Below, one piece after another: positions 8,194 through 15,430 of a DNA stretch of 43,522 nt. The position numbers and the translations under genes were made by a program. The notes under the pieces were generated by a model. The model saw only the letters and a program-made list of their open reading frames with translations, had not been told where the DNA came from and ran no database searches. Source of the DNA: an uncultured Oscillospiraceae bacterium. GTDB lineage: Bacteria; Bacillota; Clostridia; Oscillospirales; Oscillospiraceae. The number at the start of each line of letters is the position of its first letter. The stretch's first letter is position 1. The DNA is taken from positions 1 through 43,522 of the forward strand of contig CALXFT010000014.1 of assembly GCA_944387635.1 (NCBI GenBank), written 5' to 3'.

Positions 8194-8343
8194 ATGACAA
8201 GCGCCTTTGCTTCTTTTGGTCATAATTTCCACTGCTCCCGGGCAGCGGCATGTCCCTCCGCGCCAATGATTCCGGATTTGGACACTGCCGCACGGCTGGT
8301 AGTGTCCATTTGTTCTGTGTTCCTGTGCGAAAAGGGTACATAG
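8194..8343 (+). CDS. Possible 49-residue leader peptide
   Basis: An ATG at 8194 has GGGGAGG (8178-8184) 9 bases upstream, a better site than many real genes here, and opens a frame of 49 codons inside the liv leader. The peptide is not notably rich in Leu, Ile or Val and has no recognised domain. It overlaps both leader hairpins, so ribosome position could affect folding. It may equally be chance, since the hairpins could be purely RNA elements. Confidence 0.3.
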   Translation: MTSAFASFGHNFHCSRAAACPSAPMIPDLDTAARLVVSICSVFLCEKGT

Positions 8344-8370
8344 GCGTGACCGGAATTCTGTATGTATGAA

Positions 8371-8400
8371 GAAGCGGTTGCGAAATGTTGCCGCTTTTTT
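8371..8400 (+). terminator. Intrinsic terminator inside the liv leader
   Basis: Stem AAGCGG (8372-8377) / CCGCTT (8391-8396) followed by six T. It sits between the promoter and the first liv gene, so it would block the operon unless read-through or antitermination occurs. Confidence 0.6.
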
Positions 8401-8427
8401 ATAGTTTTTGAAAAAGGAGAGTTTATT

Positions 8428-9678
8428 ATGAAAAAGTTTGTCGCATTGTTATTGGCTGCCTTGATGGCCGTGTCCCTGTTTGCGGGCTGCGGCGCCTCCG
8501 GAGATGAGGGAACCACACCCCAGACCGAAGCCACCGGCAGCGCCTCCGGAGATGAGGGGACCACTCCTCAGAGCGAATCCACTGACAGCGCCAACGCCGG
8601 CAGCGAAGCCCCCGCGCTGAAAATCGGTATGACCGGCCCTCTGACCGGCTCCACTTCCGAATATGGTCTGGCCGTTCGCGGCGGTATGGAGATCGCTGTG
8701 GAAGAGATCAACGCCATGGGCGGTCTGCAGATCGAATTCCGGGCTGAAGACGACGAGGCCGACGGCTCCGATAAGGCTGTTTCCGCCTACAACACCCTGA
8801 AGGACTGGGGCATGCAGATCTTCGCCGGCGCGGTTACCACCGGTTCCTCTCTTGCCATTGCCGCCGAAACCGTCAACGACCAGATCTTCATGCTGACCCC
8901 CTCCGCTTCCGCCGCGGATGTTGCTATGACCGGTCCGAACATCTATCAGATGTGCTTCACTGACCCCAACCAGGGCGCTTCCGCTGCCGAGCTGATGGCT
9001 CAGGAATGGCCTGAGGCTGTGATCGGCGTCATCTATGACTCCTCCGACGCTTACTCCTCCGGTATTGCCGACGGCTTCCTGTCCAAGGCGGAAGAGCTGG
9101 GCCTGAATGTGGCTGTGGACGACGCGGCCTTTACCGCTGATAACAAGGCGGACCTGTCTACCCAGGTTACCCAGTGCAAGGATGCCGGCTGCGACATGGT
9201 CTTCCTGCCCTTCTACTACACCGAGGCTGCCCAGGTCCTTACTTATGCCGACACCATCGGCTACCAGCCCACCTTCTTCGGCTGCGACGGCATGGACGGC
9301 ATCCTGAATGTGGAAGGCTTTGACACCTCCCTGGCTGAGGGCCTGGTGTTGATGACCCCCTTCGACGCCAATGCCACCGACGAGGCCACGGTTTCTTTCG
9401 TGACCAAGTTCAAGGAAAACAACGACGGCAAGATCCCCAACCAGTTTGCCGCTGACGGCTATGACGTCATCTACGCTCTGTACGACGCCTGCGTTGCCGC
9501 TGGTATCGACGGGAACACCCCCGCTGAGGAAGCTTGCCAGCTGCTGCAGGAGCAGTTCGCCACCCTCACCATTGACGGTTTGACCGGCAAGGGCATGACC
9601 TGGGATGAAAACGGTATGATCGCCAAGGATCCCGCGGCCGTGGTGGTTACCGACGGTGTTTACGTCCCTCTGGGCTGA
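8428..9678 (+). CDS. livK: LIV-type ABC transporter substrate-binding lipoprotein
   Basis: A 416-residue binding protein of the branched-chain amino acid (LivJ/LivK, type I periplasmic fold) family. The signal peptide ends in the lipobox FAGC. Next comes a linker with an imperfect tandem duplication of ASGDEGTTPQ, then the ligand domain starting KIGMTGPLTGSTSEYG. The ATG at 8428 follows AAAAAGGAGAG; an earlier in-frame ATG is rejected because it precedes the leader terminator. First gene of livKHMGF. The family also carries urea, amides and aromatic acids, so substrate is by family only. Confidence 0.9.
   Translation: MKKFVALLLAALMAVSLFAGCGASGDEGTTPQTEATGSASGDEGTTPQSESTDSANAGSEAPALKIGMTGPLTGSTSEYGLAVRGGMEIAVEEINAMGGLQIEFRAEDDEADGSDKAVSAYNTLKDWGMQIFAGAVTTGSSLAIAAETVNDQIFMLTPSASAADVAMTGPNIYQMCFTDPNQGASAAELMAQEWPEAVIGVIYDSSDAYSSGIADGFLSKAEELGLNVAVDDAAFTADNKADLSTQVTQCKDAGCDMVFLPFYYTEAAQVLTYADTIGYQPTFFGCDGMDGILNVEGFDTSLAEGLVLMTPFDANATDEATVSFVTKFKENNDGKIPNQFAADGYDVIYALYDACVAAGIDGNTPAEEACQLLQEQFATLTIDGLTGKGMTWDENGMIAKDPAAVVVTDGVYVPLG
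8494..8580. repeat. Tandem duplication in the LivK linker
   Basis: The segment encoding ASGDEGTTPQ-T/S-E occurs twice in a row (about 45 bases each) with a few mostly silent differences, lengthening the linker between the lipidated Cys and the ligand domain. Confidence 0.7.
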
Positions 9679-9689
9679 GTTGGATAATG

Positions 9690-9715
9690 GGATGGGGAGG
9701 GAAGCCTCCCCATCC
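9690..9715 (+). other. Intercistronic hairpin after livK
   Basis: A perfect 11-bp stem (9690-9700 / 9705-9715) with a GAAG loop, 11 bases after the livK stop and without a following T-run. It is suited to protecting the livK message from 3' decay, giving more binding protein than permease. Confidence 0.65.
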
Positions 9716-9809
9716 TCCTGCGTCTTCGGCAGTCGATGAGAGCGGCACGCAAGCTCCGCCATTGCCGCCGTCATAGGCTGTCGAAATCTATACAGAAGAG
9801 AGGTAGCGT

Positions 9810-10691
9810 ATGCAAGTTCTGCAATATCTCATTAACGGTATCAGTATCGGCGCTGTTTATGCCATCATTGCCCTGGGCTATACCATGGTGTACGGCATTG
9901 CCAAAATGCTCAACTTTGCCCACGGCGACGTGATTATGGTCGGTGCGTACATTTCGTTTTGCGTGACCAATTACCTGGGACTTCCTGCCATCGTATCCGT
10001 CATTGCCGCGATGGGCGTATGTACCATTCTTGGCATTATCATTGAAAAGCTGGCGTATAAGCCTCTGCGGGGAACTTCCTCACTGGCGGTTCTGATCACA
10101 GCCATCGGCGTCAGCTACTTCCTGCAGAATGCCGCCCAGCTCATCTGGTCCAGCAGCCCCAAAAACTTCACCAGCATCGTCACCATGGACCCCATTGCCC
10201 TGTTCGACGGAAGGCTGATTATCACCGGGGAAGTGCTGGTAACCGTGCTGATCTCCGCGCTGGTCATGGTCGGTCTGACATTGTTCACCGGTAAGACCAA
10301 AACCGGCAAGGCTATGCGGGCGGTTTCGGAAGATCGGGACGCCGCCCAGCTCATGGGTATCAATGTCAACCAGACCATCTCCACCACCTTTGCCATTGGC
10401 TCCGCGCTGGCCGCGATTGCCGGTGTGCTGCTGTGCTCCACGGTTCCCACCCTTATGCCCACCACCGGCTCCATGCCTGGCATCCGGGCCTTTACTGCCG
10501 CTGTCCTGGGCGGTATCGGCTCGATTCCCGGGGCTATGCTGGGCGGTATCTTGCTTGGCATCATCGAAACGCTGTCGAAGGCGTATCTGTCCACCCAGTT
10601 CTCGGATGCCATTGTGTTCTCGGTGCTGATCATTATCCTGCTGGTCAAGCCCGCCGGTCTGCTCGGCAAGCAGGTCCAGGAGAAGGTGTGA
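9810..10691 (+). CDS. livH: LIV-type ABC permease LivH
   Basis: A 293-residue multi-pass permease. It shows the LivH signature: N-terminal NGISIGAVYAIIALGYTMVYG, then MLNFAHGD, AMRAVSEDRDAAQLMGIN and a Gly-rich AVLGGIGSIPGAMLGG loop. It forms the membrane channel with LivM. ATG with GAGAGG upstream. It is separated from livK by 131 bases holding a strong hairpin. Confidence 0.93.
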   Translation: MQVLQYLINGISIGAVYAIIALGYTMVYGIAKMLNFAHGDVIMVGAYISFCVTNYLGLPAIVSVIAAMGVCTILGIIIEKLAYKPLRGTSSLAVLITAIGVSYFLQNAAQLIWSSSPKNFTSIVTMDPIALFDGRLIITGEVLVTVLISALVMVGLTLFTGKTKTGKAMRAVSEDRDAAQLMGINVNQTISTTFAIGSALAAIAGVLLCSTVPTLMPTTGSMPGIRAFTAAVLGGIGSIPGAMLGGILLGIIETLSKAYLSTQFSDAIVFSVLIIILLVKPAGLLGKQVQEKV

Positions 10692-10700
10692 GGTGTCGTT

Positions 10701-11774
10701 ATGAAACAATTGCTGAAAAATAAAAACAGCCGCACCAATATGATTACATATTTGGTCGTCATTGTGGCTTACCTGATTATGCAGACCCTGAACTCCATGG
10801 ACATGCTGGGCAGCTCCGTGCGCGGCTATCTGGTGCCTCTGTGTGTCTATATTTCCCTGGCGGTGTCATTGAACCTGCTGGTGGGCATCTGCGGAGAACT
10901 GAGCCTTGGCCATGCCGGATTTATGGGCATCGGCGCCTTCTCCGGCATTGTGATCGCTTCTTTGCTCAAGGGCACCGTGCAGAGCGATACCCTTCGGCTG
11001 ATCGCCGCGATGATCGCCGGCGGCGCGATGGCAGGCGTTATGGGCTTTCTGATCGGAATCCCGGTTCTTCGGCTTCGGGGCGACTATCTGGCCATCGTCA
11101 CCTTGGCCTTTGGCGAGATTATGAAGAACATCGTCGGCAACACCTATGTAGGTGTGGATGATACGGGCTTCCATTTCGCCATTTCCCCCACGAAGATGCG
11201 GCTGGGGGAAGGGGGAAAGTATTTTATCAACGGACCTCTGGGCGCCACCGGCGTGGAGAAGCTTGCCAACTTCACCATGGGGTTCCTGCTGGTCATGGTG
11301 ACACTCTTTGTTGTGCTCAACCTGATCAACTCGAAGGAAGGCCGCGCGATCCGGGCCGTCCGGGATAACCGGATCGCGGCCGAATCCGTGGGCATCAATG
11401 TAACCGCGTTCCGGATGAAGGCCTTTGTGGTTTCCGCGTTCCTTGCCGGTATGGCCGGCGCTCTGTTCGGCCTGAACTATTCTGCCATCACCGCCACGAA
11501 ATTTAATTTCAACACCTCCATCAACATCCTCGTGTTTGTGGTGCTCGGCGGTATGGGCAATATTCTGGGCTCTGTAATTTCCGCGACAGTACTGTATATC
11601 CTGCCTGAGGCCATGCGCGGCCTGGAAGACTTCCGGATGATCCTGTATGCGGTGGTGCTGATCCTGGTTATGCTGTTTACCTGGTCTCCCAAATTCAAGG
11701 AAGCAACGGCGGTGTTCACAGGTAAGATCAAGGGCATTTTTAGGCCCGGAAAGGAGGCGGGGAACAATGAATGA
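10701..11774 (+). CDS. livM: LIV-type ABC permease LivM
   Basis: A 357-residue permease with the LivM pattern: N-terminal helices, ICGELSLGHAGFMGIGAF, PVLRLRGDYLAIVTLAFGEI, GRAIRAVRDNRIAAESVGIN, and the AxxAGMAGALFG and LGGMGNILGS segments. It pairs with LivH. It starts 9 bases after livH, and its stop overlaps the livG start by 8 bases, indicating translational coupling. Confidence 0.93.
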   Translation: MKQLLKNKNSRTNMITYLVVIVAYLIMQTLNSMDMLGSSVRGYLVPLCVYISLAVSLNLLVGICGELSLGHAGFMGIGAFSGIVIASLLKGTVQSDTLRLIAAMIAGGAMAGVMGFLIGIPVLRLRGDYLAIVTLAFGEIMKNIVGNTYVGVDDTGFHFAISPTKMRLGEGGKYFINGPLGATGVEKLANFTMGFLLVMVTLFVVLNLINSKEGRAIRAVRDNRIAAESVGINVTAFRMKAFVVSAFLAGMAGALFGLNYSAITATKFNFNTSINILVFVVLGGMGNILGSVISATVLYILPEAMRGLEDFRMILYAVVLILVMLFTWSPKFKEATAVFTGKIKGIFRPGKEAGNNE

Positions 11775-12618
11775 GTATTCCAAAAAAATGCTGAAGGTCC
11801 CCACCTACACACTTTTGCGCGAGCAGGACATGGATAAGCTGCCTGTCCTGGATGTGCGGAACCTGGGAATCGACTTTGGCGGTTTGACGGCTGTGGACAG
11901 CTTTAACATCACCATAGGCCCAACGGAAATCTCCGGACTGATCGGCCCCAACGGTGCGGGCAAAACCACCATTTTTAACCTGCTCACCTCGGTTTATCAG
12001 CCTACCCGCGGCAGCATCCTGATCAACGGCATTGACACCAAGGGTATGACCACCCACAAGGTGACAAAGCTGGGAATTGCCCGGACTTTCCAGAATATCC
12101 GCTTGTTTACGGATATGACGGCTCTGGACAATGTAAAGGTGGGGCTTCATAACGAGATTAAGTGTCCCTTTGTTTGCTCGCTGTTCCATGTGCCGCCCTA
12201 TCAGAAGGCGGAGAAACGGGCCACCGAGAAGGCCATGGAGCTTCTGGACTTTATGGGGCTTGCGGATATTGCGGATCAGAAGGCGGGAAGTCTGCCTTAC
12301 GGCGTCCAGAGACGTCTGGAGATTGTCCGCGCCCTGGCCACCAATCCCTCGATCGTTTTGCTGGATGAACCGGCTGCCGGTATGAACCCCAGCGAGACTA
12401 CGGAACTGATGCACCAGATCCGCCGAATCCGGGATACGTTCCATATCGCGATCTTCCTGATCGAGCATGATATGAATCTTGTGATGAACGTGTGCGAGGC
12501 CATTGCCGTGGTGAACTACGGACGTATCATTGCCAAGGGTACGCCGGATGAGATCCGGCAGGATCCGGCCGTTATCGAGGCATATCTGGGACGAGAGGAG
12601 GGAAAGGCCGAATGCTGA
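11767..12618 (+). CDS. livG: LIV-type ABC ATPase LivG
   Basis: A 283-residue ATP-binding subunit. Walker A is GPNGAGKTT, the signature is the LivG-type LPYGVQRRLEIVRALA, and Walker B is VLLDEPAAGMNP. The long insertion between Walker A and the signature (around FNLLTSVYQPTRG to the PPYQKAEKRA stretch) is normal for LivG. There is an N-terminal extension of about 25 residues before the ABC domain. It overlaps livM and livF. Confidence 0.93.
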   Translation: MNEYSKKMLKVPTYTLLREQDMDKLPVLDVRNLGIDFGGLTAVDSFNITIGPTEISGLIGPNGAGKTTIFNLLTSVYQPTRGSILINGIDTKGMTTHKVTKLGIARTFQNIRLFTDMTALDNVKVGLHNEIKCPFVCSLFHVPPYQKAEKRATEKAMELLDFMGLADIADQKAGSLPYGVQRRLEIVRALATNPSIVLLDEPAAGMNPSETTELMHQIRRIRDTFHIAIFLIEHDMNLVMNVCEAIAVVNYGRIIAKGTPDEIRQDPAVIEAYLGREEGKAEC

Positions 12619-13310
12619 AAATTGATGACATTCATGTCTATTACGGCGCGATCCATGCCATCAAGGGCGTTTCCTTCGAGGTCAACGACGGAGAGATTGT
12701 GGCCCTGATCGGAGCAAACGGCGCCGGAAAGAGCACCATTCTGAAGACCATTTCCGGCCTCATGCATCCCAGAAGCGGCTCTATCAATTTCTGCGGCCAG
12801 GACATCAGCCACACGGACGCGTATAAACTTCTGCGTACCGGCCTGGCCCATGTTCCGGAGGGGCGCCGGATCTTCCTGCAGATGACGGTGCAGGAGAATC
12901 TGGAAATGGGCGCCTACATCAATAAGGAAGTCTCCCAGGAAGACCTGGACCGGATCTTCACCTATTTCCCCCGGCTCAAGGAGCGGCGGAAACAGATCGC
13001 GGGTACCCTCTCCGGCGGCGAGCAGCAGATGCTTGCCATGTCCCGGGCGCTGATGAGCCACCCCAAACTGATGATGCTGGACGAACCTTCCATGGGCCTC
13101 GCGCCCATCCTGGTCGATCAGATCTTTGACATCATCCGGGAACTTCACAAGGCGGGTACTACCATTTTGCTGGTGGAACAGAACGCGCGCAAAGCCCTTC
13201 AGGTCGCGGACCGTGCCTATGTTCTGGAGACAGGCGTCATTACGCTGAACGGCACCGGTGAGGAGCTTGCCAATTCCGATGACGTTAAGAAAGCTTATCT
13301 GGGCGGGTAA
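12612..13310 (+). CDS. livF: LIV-type ABC ATPase LivF
   Basis: A 232-residue ATP-binding subunit. Walker A is GANGAGKST, the signature is LSGGEQQMLAMSRAL and Walker B is LMMLDEPSMGLAP, all typical of LivF. It overlaps the livG stop by 7 bases. Last gene of the operon; a terminator follows at 13403. Confidence 0.93.
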   Translation: MLKIDDIHVYYGAIHAIKGVSFEVNDGEIVALIGANGAGKSTILKTISGLMHPRSGSINFCGQDISHTDAYKLLRTGLAHVPEGRRIFLQMTVQENLEMGAYINKEVSQEDLDRIFTYFPRLKERRKQIAGTLSGGEQQMLAMSRALMSHPKLMMLDEPSMGLAPILVDQIFDIIRELHKAGTTILLVEQNARKALQVADRAYVLETGVITLNGTGEELANSDDVKKAYLGG

Positions 13311-13314
13311 AACA

Positions 13315-13385
13315 GGGGAACCTCGGAATCAATCGCCTTCTTTCATCCGAATTGATGAAAGATTTTAAAAGAGAATCCGTATAAA
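13315..13385. repeat. Fragment of the dispersed palindromic repeat family
   Basis: Bases 13362-13385 share an AAAGATTTTAAAAGAGAATC core and GTATAA with the repeat copies at 42057-42206 and 43305-43453, and 13345-13360 match them more weakly. The first part (13315-13340) resembles 4707-4730 instead. This looks like a partial or decayed copy. Confidence 0.55.
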
Positions 13386-13402
13386 TTGGATCATATCGCA
13401 AG

Positions 13403-13437
13403 CACCTCCTGCATACGTTTTGCAGGGGGTGTTTTTT
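13403..13437 (+). terminator. Terminator of the liv operon
   Basis: Stem CACCTCCTGCA (13403-13413) / TGCAGGGGGTG (13421-13431) with one wobble pair, followed by six T. Confidence 0.85.
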
Positions 13438-13587
13438 ATGTGTCGAAAAAATCACCTGCGGGGATGCTGTATTCTTTGGTTCGGATTCGGGCTGATCGTC
13501 GGTCACTGCCTGGAGAGCTGGTTTCTTTGCTGCTGCGGCGGCCTTGTGCTCATCGTCCTGGGCATCACAGTAATGCGGCGCAGATAG
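13438..13587 (+). CDS. Small Cys/Gly-rich membrane protein
   Basis: A 49-residue frame: a basic N-terminus (MCRKNHLRGCC), a hydrophobic Gly-rich segment, a CCC triplet, a second hydrophobic segment and a basic MRRR end. Small proteins of this type occur near spore-coat genes in Clostridia, but I cannot name a family. The only ribosome site is GGGGGTG, which is the 3' arm of the preceding liv terminator, 6 bases before the ATG. It lies 64 bases before sipL and may be co-transcribed with it. Six cysteines in 49 residues are unusual for a chance frame. Confidence 0.45.
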   Translation: MCRKNHLRGCCILWFGFGLIVGHCLESWFLCCCGGLVLIVLGITVMRRR

Positions 13588-13651
13588 GGTATATTTCATA
13601 CGGGATCGGAATAGGCTTTATCGATCATGTGGGATAAGGAGTGAGCCGAAA

Positions 13652-15148
13652 TTGGAACACAGTTTTGAAAGATCTCTTGCCTCCTGCCTGGACGTGGCCA
13701 TGCAGGAGACTCAGAACAGCGAGCAGACCCAGGAACTGAAGCTTCCGGAGGGAATGCCGGATGTGGGCAGCATTCTTTCGGTCTGGGGCCAGGTGGTTCT
13801 GCGGGGGAAGGAGTGGCGTGGGGACTGCGTCGCCATTTCCGGAGGGATTATGGTCTGGCTGTTGTATCTTCCGGAAAACGGAGCCGGACCGGAGTGCCTG
13901 GACAGTTGGATTCCATTTCAGATGAAGTGGGATCTGCCTGAGGATACGCCGGAGGGAGAAATCCGGGTCCAGTGTCTGCTTCGTTCGGCCGATGCCCGTT
14001 CCGTGTCCGCAAGGAAGATCATGGTCCGGACCGGGATCAGCGCCATGGCCACGGCTTTTGTTCCCAGGGATATAGAGATTGCGGCCCCGGAAAAAGCGCC
14101 GCAGGGCGCGGAGCTGCTTCGCAGCACCTATCCGCTTCGGTTATGGAAGGAGGCCGGAGAGAAAACGTTCGTGCAGGATGGAGAGCCCAGTCTTCCGGAT
14201 TCCGTGCCGCGTCCGGAAAAGCTGATCAGCTACCGTGTTGAACCGAGACTGACGGATCAGAAAGTGCTGGCGGACAAGGTGGTCTTTCGGGGCAATACCA
14301 ATCTGCACGTGCTTTATCGCGGGGAAGACGGACAACTTTACAGCTGGGAATTTGAACTGCCGTTTTCCCAGTACGCTCCGCTGAAAGGGGAGTACAGCGC
14401 GGAAGCCGCGGCGGATTTCCAGTTTTGTTCCACCAGTGTGGAGCTGGAGTTGGATGAGCATGGATCCATGCGGTTCCGTTGTGGCATGACTGCCCAGTAT
14501 TTGATCCAGGATAAATATCTTCTTGCTCTGGTGGAGGACGCGTACAGTCCCGGACGGGAGCTGAAAATGAGCAGAGAATTTCTGTGCGTACCCGTTGTGT
14601 TGGAAACCAGAAAGGACAGCGTCTATACAGAGACAACGGTTCCCGGGGATGTCAACCTGATTTCGGAAGTATGGGCATTTACTGAATTCCCGAGGATCAC
14701 ACGGCGGGAGGATTTGACGGAAATATCCGTGTCCGGAACCGTACAGTTCCTTGGCTACGGTTCGGACGGCGCGCTGCATTCCGCGGCGTCCCACTGGGAT
14801 GGAACGCAGAGCCTGAAGGCAGATCCGGAAAGCCGCCTGGCAGCCATTCCCATGCAGGTTCAGGCACAAGCTATGGCAGGAAACGGTTCGGTACATGTGA
14901 AGGTGGAAGCACCATCCAATATGACGGTGTTCACCAATCAGCAGTTCCCCATGGTGACAGGCGTCGAAATCGGAGATCCTATCAAGGCCGCCGCCAACCG
15001 TCCGTCCGTTATTTTGTGCAGGGCAGGGGACAAGCGGCTTTGGGACCTGGCAAAGGAGGCCGGAAGCACGGTATCCGCCATTCAGAGCATCAATAATCTC
15101 AAGGAGGAACCGGCCCCAAATCAATTGCTGCTGATCCCGGTGCCATAA
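13652..15148 (+). CDS. sipL: SipL-like spore envelope protein (SPOCS/DUF3794 plus LysM)
   Basis: A 498-residue protein with the layout of Clostridioides SipL: repeated SPOCS/DUF3794 beta-domains (about 30-140, 180-300 and 310-420) and a C-terminal LysM domain (about 450-498, ending NQLLLIPVP). SipL binds SpoIVA and is needed to encase the forespore with coat. There is no signal peptide, as expected for a mother-cell protein. The TTG at 13652 has AAGGAGTG at 8 bases. Genes downstream (BacA-like, ftsK/spoIIIE) also fit sporulation and envelope work. Other DUF3794-LysM proteins exist, so orthology is likely but not proven. Confidence 0.75.
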   Translation: MEHSFERSLASCLDVAMQETQNSEQTQELKLPEGMPDVGSILSVWGQVVLRGKEWRGDCVAISGGIMVWLLYLPENGAGPECLDSWIPFQMKWDLPEDTPEGEIRVQCLLRSADARSVSARKIMVRTGISAMATAFVPRDIEIAAPEKAPQGAELLRSTYPLRLWKEAGEKTFVQDGEPSLPDSVPRPEKLISYRVEPRLTDQKVLADKVVFRGNTNLHVLYRGEDGQLYSWEFELPFSQYAPLKGEYSAEAAADFQFCSTSVELELDEHGSMRFRCGMTAQYLIQDKYLLALVEDAYSPGRELKMSREFLCVPVVLETRKDSVYTETTVPGDVNLISEVWAFTEFPRITRREDLTEISVSGTVQFLGYGSDGALHSAASHWDGTQSLKADPESRLAAIPMQVQAQAMAGNGSVHVKVEAPSNMTVFTNQQFPMVTGVEIGDPIKAAANRPSVILCRAGDKRLWDLAKEAGSTVSAIQSINNLKEEPAPNQLLLIPVP

Positions 15149-15167
15149 ATTATCGAACAGGAGAATT

Positions 15168-15200
15168 GCCGCCGTCCCGGGGGAGAACCGGGGCGGCGGC
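15168..15200 (+). terminator. Strong GC hairpin after sipL
   Basis: A 13-bp GC-rich stem (15168-15180 / 15188-15200, one wobble) 19 bases after the sipL stop. No T-run follows, so it is either a terminator lacking a U-tract or the first helix of the structured region that continues to 15352. Confidence 0.55.
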
Positions 15201-15352
15201 TGACAGACTGTCGCAAGAAGGGAGAAGGTCTGCCACAGACAGATTAGCCCAAGCCAATGGCAAAAGGCAAGGGAACCCGGTCGAAACGGTTGGGGATTTC
15301 TGACGCCAACCGCGGGCCTTGGGCAGTTCAGGAACCCCCGATCTTCATTGGC
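15201..15352 (+). ncRNA. Candidate structured RNA with pseudoknot upstream of the BacA-like gene
   Basis: Hand pairing finds GCCCAAG (15247-15253) with CTTGGGC (15318-15324), enclosing CCCG/CGGG (15276-15279 / 15313-15316) and CGGTTGG/CCAACCG (15287-15293 / 15306-15312). GCCAATG (15253-15259) pairs with CATTGGC (15346-15352), crossing the first helix: a pseudoknot, or alternative pairing since they share base 15253. A short GTCTG/CAGAC hairpin lies at 15228-15240. It matches no family I recognise (not RNase P, tmRNA, SRP or a common riboswitch). It could be a leader of the downstream gene or an independent RNA. Confidence 0.4.
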
Positions 15353-15430
15353 AAAAAAAATACTGGAAATCGCGCCGAATGTATGATATTATAAAGCGTA
15401 AGGCATTTTATGAAAAGGGGAGGGACAGAC

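Larger units (their letters stand above)
8168..8427 (+). promoter_or_regulatory. Candidate regulatory leader RNA of the liv operon
   Basis: The leader contains a hairpin 8191-8226 (ATTATGAC/GTCATAAT), a hairpin 8279-8308 (TGGACACT/AGTGTCCA with GCC/GGC inside) and an intrinsic terminator at 8371-8400 just before the ribosome site of the operon. AGCGGCA (8244-8250) is complementary to TGCCGCT (8389-8395) in the terminator arm and to TGCCGC at 8286-8291, so alternative pairings are possible. No T-box sequence or known riboswitch core could be recognised. The regulatory role is inferred. Confidence 0.5.

Noticed and set aside
6463-8232. Long open frame of 589 codons on the minus strand opposite the PBP gene
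   Set aside because: The plus strand carries an intact PBP with all three catalytic motifs; the antisense frame has no recognisable domain or ribosome site. The same applies to antisense frames at 4877-6319, 8449-9774, 17066-18403 and 20967-22322.
8168-8427. T-box leader for branched-chain amino acids
   Set aside because: No T-box sequence or specifier-loop layout is visible; GAAAAGGGTACA near 8329 is only a loose resemblance.
15168-15352. RNase P RNA, tmRNA or SRP RNA
   Set aside because: None of their conserved cores could be found in this region on the plus strand, so only a generic structured-RNA call is made.
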